In this document: positions 7,116 to 13,061 of the stretch, piece after piece
Position numbering within the stretch: the first letter of the stretch is position 1
How the letters are laid out: each line of letters starts with the position of its first letter
Origin: Moraxellaceae bacterium UBA2032
GTDB lineage: Bacteria > Pseudomonadota > Gammaproteobacteria > Pseudomonadales > Moraxellaceae
Assembly (NCBI GenBank): GCA_002333125.1
Contig: DDBM01000129.1
Coordinates: 16,937 to 30,701 of the forward strand
Reading direction: 5' to 3'
Length of the DNA: 13,765 nucleotides
Translations under genes and position numbers: made by a program
Notes under the pieces: generated by a model
What the model was told of the DNA's origin: nothing
The model's database searches: none
What the model saw: the letters and a program-made list of their open reading frames with translations, nothing else

Positions 7116-9422
7116 TTAAGCAGGTACTTTACCACCGACAGGTTTTTGAGTGGGGCGGACTAAATCCCACAAACCTAGTTTATTTAATTCTAGTTCAACC
7201 ATGCTTCTAATAACAGCCGCATTATCAATCGCTAAAACTTCATTTAAAAGTGTTTTGGCATCCGCTAAGGGAATGGTTCTTAATACTTTACGAATTTTAA
7301 GCAAATTGCTAGCACTCATACTTAATGAGTCAAAACCCATTGCCATGAGCAAAATAGCCGTCCCTGGATCACCTGCCATTTCGCCACAAATACTCACAGG
7401 CTTGCCTACTGCATGGGCTTCGGTAACTACATATTGTAAGGAGCGTAATACCGCAGGATGGTAGGGCGTATATAAGTCGGCAACACGTGAGTTATTGCGG
7501 TCAACCGCTAATAAATATTGAGTTAAATCATTAGAGCCAACCGAGACAAAATCAACAATACTGGCCAAATCTTTAATTTGAATTAATGCCGATGGCACTT
7601 CAATCATAATGCCAAGTTTTGGTGTTTGAATAGTGACTTTTTCTTCTTCTTGCACTTCGCTTACTGCGCGTAGTAACAAGTGTTGTGCTTCTTCAATTTC
7701 AAAAACTGAAGACACCATTGGTAATAAAATTTGCAGATTGTTTAAGCCTATCGCTGCTTTGAGCATGGCGCGCATTTGCACCATAAAAATTTCGGGGTGG
7801 TCTAAGGTAATCCGAATACCACGCCATCCTAACGCAGGGTTAACTTCATCTATAGGAAAATAGGGTAAATCTTTATCACCACCAATGTCTAACATACGCA
7901 TGGTGACGGGATAGGGCGCAAAAGCTGCAAGTTGTTGCCGATAAATACTGCGTTGTTCTTCTTCGCTCGGAAAGCGGTCACGCAACATAAACGGAATTTC
8001 GCTACGATATAAACCTACGCCTTCTGCACCCCGTTCACGGCCGCGTGCAACATCAGCCATGAGTCCTGTATTGACATATAAAGTCATGCGATGGCCGTCA
8101 GGTGTTTCGGCAGGGAGGTCGCGGTAAGCATCTAAGCCTGCGACTAATTGTCGTTCTTCTTTAATGATTTCTTTGTAACGCTTACGCAACTCACGCGAGG
8201 GATGTACATAAACTCTCGATTGATAAGCATCAACAATCATTTCGGCATCATCTAAGTTGCCGACGGGCAATTCACTCACGCCAACAACGGTAGGAATACC
8301 CAAAGCACGCGCCACAATCACCATGTGTGAGTTTGCTGCACCTGTCATGGTGACAATGGCTGAAATATTTTCTAGGGGCATATCGACGAGGGTGGCGGTA
8401 GAAATATCTTCGCCAATTAAAATACTGTTTTCGGGAAAGTCGCGGTTAGGGATGGTTTGTTGTTGTAAATGGGCTAATAAGCGGCGACCTAAATCGCGCA
8501 CATCGGCCATGCGTTCACGTAAATAAGGGTCGTCCATGGCGGCAAAGCTTTGCATGTGTTCATCAATCACACTGCGTAATGCACCTTGCGCCCAATTACC
8601 AGCATGAATGCGGTCAATTACTTCGGCAGGTAGGGCATTGTCGTCCAGCATGCGTAAATACACTTCAAATAAAGCACGCTCCTCGGACATTAAAGAGCTT
8701 GCCATTTTGGTATCTAGCTGTTGAATTTCTTTTCTAACACCAAATAATGCTTGGTTAAACTGTTGTAATTCGTGAGTAATATCTTCGGTCACACGGTCTG
8801 GCACAGATTCTAAGTCAGCAAGTGGGTAAATAACTACAGCGCGTCCCATAGCAATACCGCTTGCCCCTGCAACACCATGAAAAATGCGTGGACTGGCAAC
8901 TCCTCCTTTAGGCGCGTGTAAGTTTTCGAGTTGACCTAAGGCGCGTGCATGAGCCACAACGCCCGAAATTTGTGCCGAAAGGGTGACTAAAAAGGCTTCT
9001 TCGGCTTCTCCAAAACGGCGTTTTTCTTGCTGCTGTACCACTAATACGCCTAAGACTTTACGCCGATTCATAATCGGCACACCTAAAAAGGAGTTATAAC
9101 GGTCTTCGCCTGTTTCGGGTAAATAATGAAAACGTGGATGTGAAGACGCATCTTCAAGGTTAATTAGTTCTTCTCGTTGACCCACTAAACCCACTAAACC
9201 TTCGGAAAAGCCTAAAGACACATTACCTACTGCATCTGGATTTAAGCCATGAGTCGCCATTAACACATAACGATTACTACGCTCATCGAGCAAGTAAATA
9301 GAGCAAACTTCGGTATTTAAGGCATCACGAACACTTTGTACAATGACATCTAATGCAGCAAGCAAATTAGGTGCATTATCAACATCATTAACAAGCTTTC
9401 GTAAAATGTCTAACATTAACAT
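7116..9422 (-). CDS. ptsP: Phosphoenolpyruvate-protein phosphotransferase PtsP (enzyme I of the nitrogen PTS)
   Basis: PtsP takes phosphate from phosphoenolpyruvate and passes it to NPr (PtsO) and then PtsN, a regulatory phosphorelay tied to nitrogen and potassium status; it transports no sugar. The product is 768 residues, close to the roughly 750 of E. coli PtsP. Domains in order are a GAF sensor domain (about 15-165, with CSIYLLDERSN and FLGVPIMNRRKVLGVLVVQQ), a linker, the enzyme I N-terminal and swivel region with phospho-His366 in GAANSHMVIVAR, and the PEP-binding TIM barrel with VGLYRSEIPFM (469-479), GSNDLTQYLLAVDRN and active-site Cys679 in VSICGEMAGDP. The GAF domain separates PtsP from sugar-PTS enzyme I. 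The start is supported by AAGGG at 9430-9434, 7 nt upstream. It follows rppH on the same strand, the standard gammaproteobacterial pairing. Confidence 0.97.
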   Translation of the reverse strand: MLMLDILRKLVNDVDNAPNLLAALDVIVQSVRDALNTEVCSIYLLDERSNRYVLMATHGLNPDAVGNVSLGFSEGLVGLVGQREELINLEDASSHPRFHYLPETGEDRYNSFLGVPIMNRRKVLGVLVVQQQEKRRFGEAEEAFLVTLSAQISGVVAHARALGQLENLHAPKGGVASPRIFHGVAGASGIAMGRAVVIYPLADLESVPDRVTEDITHELQQFNQALFGVRKEIQQLDTKMASSLMSEERALFEVYLRMLDDNALPAEVIDRIHAGNWAQGALRSVIDEHMQSFAAMDDPYLRERMADVRDLGRRLLAHLQQQTIPNRDFPENSILIGEDISTATLVDMPLENISAIVTMTGAANSHMVIVARALGIPTVVGVSELPVGNLDDAEMIVDAYQSRVYVHPSRELRKRYKEIIKEERQLVAGLDAYRDLPAETPDGHRMTLYVNTGLMADVARGRERGAEGVGLYRSEIPFMLRDRFPSEEEQRSIYRQQLAAFAPYPVTMRMLDIGGDKDLPYFPIDEVNPALGWRGIRITLDHPEIFMVQMRAMLKAAIGLNNLQILLPMVSSVFEIEEAQHLLLRAVSEVQEEEKVTIQTPKLGIMIEVPSALIQIKDLASIVDFVSVGSNDLTQYLLAVDRNNSRVADLYTPYHPAVLRSLQYVVTEAHAVGKPVSICGEMAGDPGTAILLMAMGFDSLSMSASNLLKIRKVLRTIPLADAKTLLNEVLAIDNAAVIRSMVELELNKLGLWDLVRPTQKPVGGKVPA

Positions 9423-9443
9423 ACCGAATCCCTTAAAAGAGAG

Positions 9444-9469
9444 GCATTAAATTTGGGGAGTTTTAATGC
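9444..9469. repeat. Inverted repeat in the ptsP leader
   Basis: A perfect 8-bp inverted repeat, GCATTAAA / TTTAATGC, is separated by 10 nt (TTTGGGGAGT on the + strand). It lies 22 nt upstream of the ptsP start and just before its ribosome-binding site, in the 119-nt rppH-ptsP gap. It could be a regulator operator or an mRNA hairpin controlling ptsP. It is AT-rich, lacks a T-run on the minus strand and is not convincing as a terminator. No regulator is identified. Confidence 0.4.
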
Positions 9470-9541
9470 AAATACGACTTAAAACGTGATGCAATTAAAG
9501 CACATTAAGCTGTGTTTTATGCAGTGCCTAAGCTCTATTTT

Positions 9542-10033
9542 TTAATAAGTGTCATGGAGTGTAGGGCTGCGTGGTGCAAGCTCTTGTAAGGCTTTGCGAT
9601 ACACTTCACGTTTAAAAGATACCACTTGATTGAGTGGATACCAATAACTGACCCATTGCCAGTCATCAAATTCGGGTGGATGACAATGGGTTAAATTAAT
9701 GTCATCGTCTGTGCTGGCTAAACCTAATAAAAACCATTTTTGTTTTTGACCAATACACACAGGTGGTGGATTTTCGTAGCGTACATAACGTCTTGGCAGG
9801 CGATAACGTAGCCAACCGCGTGTTTGTGCCAAAATTTTAACATGATGCTTTTCGAGACCAATTTCTTCCCACAACTCACGGTACATGGCTTGCTCGGGTG
9901 TTTCTCCCGTATGAATGCCACCTTGAGGAAATTGCCACGCATCATGGCCGTGCCGTCTCGCCCACAATACCTGACCTGCGTCGTTGGTTAATATAATGCC
10001 GACATTCGGCCTAAATCCTTCCGCGTCTATCAC
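9542..10033 (-). CDS. rppH: RNA pyrophosphohydrolase RppH (NudH), GTG start
   Basis: RppH removes pyrophosphate from the 5' end of primary transcripts, priming them for RNase E decay; it also hydrolyses dinucleoside polyphosphates. The product is 163 residues, about the family norm. The Nudix box occupies residues 38-60 and fits GX5EX7REUXEEXGU ([11 protein letters not shown] followed by [12 protein letters not shown]). Other RppH hallmarks are the N-terminal [22 protein letters not shown] before the box, [11 protein letters not shown] and [11 protein letters not shown]. The start is GTG at 10031-10033, chosen because MID-x-x-G-[YF]RPNVG is the conserved beginning of the family; only a weak TAGG precedes it. 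ptsP lies 119 nt downstream with no convincing terminator, so co-transcription is likely. Confidence 0.96.
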   Translation of the reverse strand: MIDAEGFRPNVGIILTNDAGQVLWARRHGHDAWQFPQGGIHTGETPEQAMYRELWEEIGLEKHHVKILAQTRGWLRYRLPRRYVRYENPPPVCIGQKQKWFLLGLASTDDDINLTHCHPPEFDDWQWVSYWYPLNQVVSFKREVYRKALQELAPRSPTLHDTY

Positions 10034-10060
10034 AATAAATACCTAAATAATGATACAACA

Positions 10061-10119
10061 GCATTTTAGGGCTTATACGCTGAGCTTGTTAAATAGTAAG
10101 GTATTGAACCCTAAAAAGC
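10061..10119. repeat. Inverted repeat upstream of rppH
   Basis: Arms GCATTTTAGGG (10061-10071) and CCCTAAAAAGC (10109-10119) pair over 11 bp with one mismatch across a 37-nt spacer. They bracket a possible rppH promoter. The arrangement could be paired operator half-sites or a stem in a longer leader. Chance occurrence in AT-rich DNA cannot be excluded. Confidence 0.35.
10072..10099 (-). promoter_or_regulatory. Possible sigma-70 promoter for rppH-ptsP
   Basis: On the minus strand TTACTA (10099-10094) and TATAAG (10077-10072) are spaced by 16 nt. The -10 is a good match (5 of 6), the -35 is poor (3 of 6). It lies about 40 nt upstream of the rppH GTG and between the arms of an inverted repeat. 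The rest of the 260-nt gap between rppH and mdh shows nothing beyond the mdh terminator. Confidence 0.28.
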
Positions 10120-10230
10120 CGATATAGCGCAAAAAGTAGCTGTTCTAATACAAGTTTTTAATAATGATAGTATTCATACCTTATCAAAGGGGTTGCGGCA
10201 AGTGCTATCTGTTTTGATTGCGTAAGTCCT

Positions 10231-10264
10231 AATAAAAAAGGCCTACTTATGTAAGTAGGCCTTT
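10231..10264 (-). terminator. Intrinsic terminator of mdh
   Basis: A perfect 13-bp inverted repeat, AAAGGCCTACTTA (10237-10249) and TAAGTAGGCCTTT (10252-10264), begins 29 nt after the mdh stop in the direction of mdh transcription. On the minus strand the stem is followed by six T residues (10239-10234), the normal form of a Rho-independent terminator. The plus-strand side has only CCTTTG, so it works mainly for mdh. Confidence 0.88.
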
Positions 10265-10293
10265 GCGTATCTAATGATTAGATATTAAGCAGA

Positions 10294-11280
10294 TTATGGC
10301 AATAAGTGTTTTACGCCATCACGCTCTTCTAACAATTCATTTAACGTAAAGTCCATACGTTCGCGAGAGAACGCATCAACTTCTAAACCTTCAATACGTG
10401 TATAAGTACCGTTTTCACAAGTGACTGGCACACCATAAATAATGCCTTCTGGAATGCCGTAGCTGCCATCAGAAGGAATACCCATCGTTACCCACTTGCC
10501 ATTAGTACCCAATACCCAATCACGGATATGGTCAATAGCGGCATTGGCAGCAGAAGCAGCCGAGGATAAACCACGTGCTTCAATAATAGCACCACCACGT
10601 TTGCCAACAGTAGGCAAGAACACAGTGCGGTTCCATTCTTCATCATTAATTAAGGCTTTTATGCCATCACCATTAACGGTTGCAAAACGGTAGTCAGCAT
10701 ACATTGTTGGGCTGTGATTGCCCCAAACAACCATGTTTTCGATATCAGCAACGGCACGACTTGTTTTGTTTGCCAATTGAGATAAAGCACGGTTATGGTC
10801 TAAACGCAACATGGCAGTAAAGTTAGCTGGGTTTAAATCGGGTGCAGATTTCATGGCGATATAAGCATTAGTGTTTGCTGGATTACCAACAACTAATACT
10901 TTAACGTCACGGCTTGCAACGTCATTTAATGCTTTACCTTGTACAGTGAAGATTTTTGCGTTTTCTTGCAATAAATCTTTACGTTCCATACCAGGACCGC
11001 GTGGACGTGCGCCGACTAATAAAGCAATGTCTGCATCTTTAAACGCAACATTAGGGTCATCAGTTGCTACAATGCCAGCGACTAAAGGAAAAGCACAGTC
11101 TTCTAATTCCATGATGACACCTTTCAACGCTTGTTGCGCTTTTTCGAAAGGTACTTCTAATAATTGCAAAATGACTGGTTGGTCTTTGCCCAACATTTCA
11201 CCGCTAGCAATACGAAATAATAGGCTATAACCAATTTGACCAGCTGCGCCTGTAACGGCAACGCGAACGGGTTGTTTCAT
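10294..11280 (-). CDS. mdh: Malate dehydrogenase (NAD-dependent)
   Basis: This enzyme interconverts malate and oxaloacetate with NAD in the TCA cycle, in the cytoplasm. The product is 328 residues. The Rossmann motif is [15 protein letters not shown] (10-24). Substrate-binding arginines lie in [14 protein letters not shown] (91-104), the catalytic pair is Asp161 (RLDHNR) and His189 (WGNHSPTMY), and [19 protein letters not shown] is also present. It belongs to the dimeric MDH type common in Betaproteobacteria (nearly the same as Burkholderia-type sequences I recall), not the E. coli/mitochondrial-type MDH of about 312 residues. AGGAGC at 11286-11291 is well placed before ATG 11280. It is a single-gene unit with its own promoter region and terminator. 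Confidence 0.97.
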   Translation of the reverse strand: MKQPVRVAVTGAAGQIGYSLLFRIASGEMLGKDQPVILQLLEVPFEKAQQALKGVIMELEDCAFPLVAGIVATDDPNVAFKDADIALLVGARPRGPGMERKDLLQENAKIFTVQGKALNDVASRDVKVLVVGNPANTNAYIAMKSAPDLNPANFTAMLRLDHNRALSQLANKTSRAVADIENMVVWGNHSPTMYADYRFATVNGDGIKALINDEEWNRTVFLPTVGKRGGAIIEARGLSSAASAANAAIDHIRDWVLGTNGKWVTMGIPSDGSYGIPEGIIYGVPVTCENGTYTRIEGLEVDAFSRERMDFTLNELLEERDGVKHLLP

Positions 11281-11312
11281 TTTAAGCTCCTGATGATTTT
11301 AAAAACCGCTAC

Positions 11313-11342
11313 ATTGTACCTAAGCTGTCGCCAAGATGCGAA
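11313..11342 (-). promoter_or_regulatory. Candidate sigma-70 promoter for mdh
   Basis: On the minus strand TTCGCA (11342-11337) and TACAAT (11318-11313) are 18 nt apart. The -10 matches the consensus at 5 of 6 and the -35 at 4 of 6. The -10 lies 32 nt upstream of the mdh start, leaving a short leader of about 25 nt with the AGGAGC site. It was read by eye only. Confidence 0.45.
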
Positions 11343-11411
11343 TAAAACGCATAACAAGTTTTTTCTGTTAGAATCTGCATCTTAATCTTTAGTCTTAAAA
11401 TGTGCTGTTTT

Positions 11412-12008
11412 ATGTTAATTCGCAAATTATTTCGTTTTGAAAATGCTCATATTGTACGTAACTGCTCTAGTCAGCGGTGCAGTCGTTCGATTCATGGTCA
11501 TAGTTATCAAATCGAAATTATTTTAGAAGCTCACGCCTTAGACAACGGTCAAATGGTGTATGACTTTGGTTTGTTAAAAGGCCATATTAAAGATTTAATA
11601 GACAGCTTTGATCATGCCATTGCGTTTTGGGATAAAGACGACGCGGAGTATATAGACTATTGCAAAAAATTTAGTGCGCGTTGGATTAGTTTGCCTGTTT
11701 CTCCGTCGGCAGAGCAGTTTTCGCGGGTGTTTTTTGTATTAATTGATGCGATGTTAAAACAGACCACTATGCAAAATGGCGAAGCCGATGTGGTGTTACA
11801 TTCGGTGATTGTTCACGAAACACAAACAGGCTACGCGCAATGTTTTAAATCAGATATAGACAATCCACGCATGGGTTTAATTGTGTTGGCCGATATTATC
11901 TTTTCGACTCAAGTTTGTAATGAGTGGAGCGATACTCAAATGTACGACAAACTCAAACGAGGCGAGTCGTTTGTCAATCCTTTGGTGAGTTTACAAGTAC
12001 CACTGTGA
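11412..12008 (+). CDS. QueD / 6-pyruvoyl-tetrahydropterin synthase family protein, long form
   Basis: Members convert 7,8-dihydroneopterin triphosphate to a tetrahydropterin; the QueD branch makes 6-carboxytetrahydropterin for queuosine. From ATG 11412 the product is 198 residues against about 120 for E. coli QueD. Zinc-binding His13 (FENAH), His28 and His30 (IHGHSY), Asp67-His68 (SFDHAI) and Glu136 (VHETQTGYAQ) are present. The likely catalytic Cys23 gives CxxxxHGH, one residue longer than the CxxxHGH of E. coli QueD. Residues about 75-125 and the tail after 146 (MGLIVLADIIFST...EWSD) are additions, resembling long homologues I recall from Campylobacter that begin MIIRKLFEFENAH. That similarity is why ATG 11412 is preferred over ATG 11400 (MCCF...); neither has a clear Shine-Dalgarno sequence. 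Neighbours give no hint of a queuosine cluster. Confidence 0.88.
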   Translation: MLIRKLFRFENAHIVRNCSSQRCSRSIHGHSYQIEIILEAHALDNGQMVYDFGLLKGHIKDLIDSFDHAIAFWDKDDAEYIDYCKKFSARWISLPVSPSAEQFSRVFFVLIDAMLKQTTMQNGEADVVLHSVIVHETQTGYAQCFKSDIDNPRMGLIVLADIIFSTQVCNEWSDTQMYDKLKRGESFVNPLVSLQVPL

Positions 12009-12032
12009 TAGGCGGTTTTTTTGCTGCCCAAC

Positions 12033-12067
12033 AACAAAAAGCGCACCAATGGAGTGCGTTTTTTGTT
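12033..12067. terminator. Bidirectional terminator between converging genes
   Basis: AACAAAAAGCGCAC (12033-12046) and GTGCGTTTTTTGTT (12054-12067) form a 14-bp stem, with one G-U pair, around the loop CAATGGA. The stem carries an A-run on its left arm and a T-run on its right arm, so both strands end in a T-rich tract. It lies 24 nt after the QueD-family gene and 12 nt after the SseB-like gene on the opposite strand, so it can serve both. Confidence 0.85.
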
Positions 12068-12078
12068 GGCTTGCGTTT

Positions 12079-12507
12079 TTAGGCAACAGTGCTAGTGAGC
12101 ATCGTGGCTTCTTCTTTGCTAATGCCAGCCCAACCTTGTGCGGTATTGAGTATCACAGCATCAAAATTAGGACTCATTAATAATAAATTGAGTAGGTCTT
12201 TGCCCGTGACTTCTATTTGCCAATGATTAGGGGCTTTCGCTTGTAGCGTTTCTAAATCTACATAAGCAATCAGGGCATTGCTGCCATTTTTAGTCGCCAT
12301 TTGTAATGGGATTTTGGTAAAAGACTCATTGATAATTAAAGGACTTATACCTAGTGCTTGTTTTAGTTCCAAAGGCACAGCATAAGCTGCCAAAAAAAAC
12401 TGAGCTTGTTTAATGTGACGATATAAAAGCTGACGCGCATCGCTGTCGTCGGGGCGGCTTACCACAATCAGGACTAAATCTTTGATAGAGGGAGAGGGGG
12501 TATTCAT
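12079..12507 (-). CDS. SseB N-terminal-domain-like small protein
   Basis: The product is 142 residues, with no signal peptide or membrane helix, so probably cytoplasmic. I do not recognise a named gene. The layout resembles the SseB N-terminal domain: a helical first half (RQLLYRHIKQAQFFLAAY), a strand region with PLQMATKNGSNALIAYVDLETLQ, then the GKDLLNLLLMSPNFDAVILNTAQ segment, in which a ligand-like or storage role has never been firmly set, and a closing helix (ISKEEATML). The function of this domain is poorly known; in enterobacteria SseB-named proteins were linked to serine sensitivity. ATG 12507 is preceded by AGGA at a spacing of 7. It stands alone, ends at the shared terminator, and is divergent from the sigma-54-type promoter unit to its right. 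Confidence 0.75.
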   Translation of the reverse strand: MNTPSPSIKDLVLIVVSRPDDSDARQLLYRHIKQAQFFLAAYAVPLELKQALGISPLIINESFTKIPLQMATKNGSNALIAYVDLETLQAKAPNHWQIEVTGKDLLNLLLMSPNFDAVILNTAQGWAGISKEEATMLTSTVA

Positions 12508-12660
12508 TGCTTATCCTAAATGAAAGTCATTATTAGAGCATTTGATAATGGCATAAGTTCTACCTAGATACAATTTGCGCGTTGACTCCTATTTATAGAT
12601 GAATTTGTTTAAATGAGATTTGTTCTTATTAATCGTCATAAAACTGTATTGTATTTGTCA
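12508..12660. other. AT-rich intergenic region upstream of the -24/-12 promoter
   Basis: This stretch holds the start region of the SseB-like gene (left) and the upstream region of the sigma-54-type promoter (right), where an enhancer-binding activator would be expected to bind. The only clear symmetry I see is AATGA-AAG-TCATT at 12519-12531, about 130-140 nt upstream of the promoter, a plausible distance for an activator site but short enough to be chance. No NtrC-type or other named operator was recognised. Confidence 0.3.
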
Positions 12661-12676
12661 TGGTACGGTAATTGCA
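12661..12676 (+). promoter_or_regulatory. Sigma-54 (RpoN) -24/-12 promoter
   Basis: The sequence TGGTACGGTAATTGCA matches the RpoN consensus TGGCACG-N4-TTGCA at every fixed position but one (T for C at position 4). The essential GG (12662-12663) and GC (12674-12675) have the required spacing. Transcription would start near 12687, giving a leader of about 65 nt before the small acidic gene at 12752. Its position between genes and its orientation support function. Such promoters need an AAA+ activator, which is not encoded in this window. Confidence 0.72.
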
Positions 12677-12705
12677 GTGCTTTGTAATACTACTATCAAA
12701 GATAA

Positions 12706-12724
12706 CTAGAGACTGAGGCTCTGG
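12706..12724 (+). other. Short leader hairpin before the small acidic gene
   Basis: CTAGAG (12706-12711) can pair with CTCTGG (12719-12724) over six positions including one G-U pair, with loop ACTGAGG. It lies in the predicted leader, 15 nt before the GAGGAG ribosome-binding site. A weaker stem CTTTG/CAAAG (12680-12684 with 12697-12701) spans the predicted transcript start and so would be only partly transcribed. Confidence 0.25.
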
Positions 12725-12751
12725 TACTAACACAACGTCGAGGAGACTATG

Positions 12752-12844
12752 ATGGAATTATTAGAAATGCGCGAAGAGAACCTTGTTGATGAGTGGGCTG
12801 ACTACGAAGACTATGAATATTGCGACGATGCGACCGAGTTATAA
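12752..12844 (+). CDS. Small, very acidic microprotein of unknown function (30 residues)
   Basis: I do not recognise this protein. Of 30 residues, 13 are Asp or Glu (8 E, 5 D) against one Arg, for a net charge near -12. The N-terminal half could be an amphipathic helix (MELLEMREENLV). The second half is rich in Asp/Glu and Tyr (DYEDYEY), with one Trp15 and one Cys24. There is no signal peptide or membrane segment. Two adjacent ATGs exist (12749 and 12752); the strong Shine-Dalgarno GAGGAG at 12740-12745 is 6 nt from 12752 and 3 nt from 12749, so 12752 is preferred. The strong ribosome site, the sigma-54 promoter 76 nt upstream and a leader free of other frames argue for a real gene. It might be a regulatory peptide, a nucleic-acid mimic or a modified-peptide precursor, but nothing in view decides between these. 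Confidence 0.68.
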   Translation: MELLEMREENLVDEWADYEDYEYCDDATEL

Positions 12845-12858
12845 TTAAAAGTTATAAT
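12837..12858 (+). repeat. 9-nt direct repeat across the microprotein stop codon
   Basis: AGTTATAAT occurs at 12837-12845, containing the TAA stop, and again at 12850-12858, 13 nt apart. The unit has a TTATAA core. It may be a slippage duplication or a pair of binding sites; no role is evident. Confidence 0.4.
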
Positions 12859-13016
12859 CAAGGCGTTTTTAGTGCGAACTCAAAGGTCGTTAAAACGGCT
12901 TGTTTAAAATCACAGTGCGCGTTATTGTCGGGAAAATTTTGGTTGATTTAATCTGTTTTGGTACGATGGTGCTTGTTTTTTGTGTTTTGAATTGACGAAA
13001 TACAGCCTGTTATGCC
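12859..13016 (+). promoter_or_regulatory. Intergenic region before fadH, with weak promoter candidates
   Basis: The 217-nt gap between the microprotein gene and fadH has no convincing terminator; only a 4-bp stem CGTT/AACG near 12888 is seen, without a T-run. Two weak sigma-70-like candidates are visible: TTGGTT (12939-12944) with TACGAT (12962-12967) at 17 nt, and TTGAAT (12987-12992) with an extended TGTTATGCC whose hexamer is at 13011-13016, spacing 18. fadH may use one of these or be read through from the sigma-54 promoter. Confidence 0.25.
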
Positions 13017-13061
13017 ATAAGAATCGCCTTACTCCCTATTTAGCGTTAGCTGAGGTTTGTC

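Noticed and set aside
7150..8526. Three open frames of 76-104 codons on the + strand inside ptsP
   Set aside because: They are antisense to a fully conserved enzyme I, have no family resemblance or ribosome sites, and have the odd composition of shadow frames.
9470..9541. Rho-independent terminator after rppH
   Set aside because: Only a 4-bp stem (CACA/TGTG) with no following T-run is present on the minus strand, so rppH-ptsP is treated as one unit.
9724..9945. 73-codon frame inside rppH on the same strand
   Set aside because: It lies out of frame within the conserved Nudix domain and resembles no known protein.
11365..11399. Promoter TAGAAT (11369-11374) for the QueD-family gene
   Set aside because: The -10-like hexamer is reasonable, but no -35 is found at 16-18 nt, so it was not listed as a feature.
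12880..12910. Terminator after the microprotein gene
   Set aside because: CGTT-AA-AACG is only 4 bp and lacks a T-run; a longer pairing with GCGTTTTTA upstream is imperfect.
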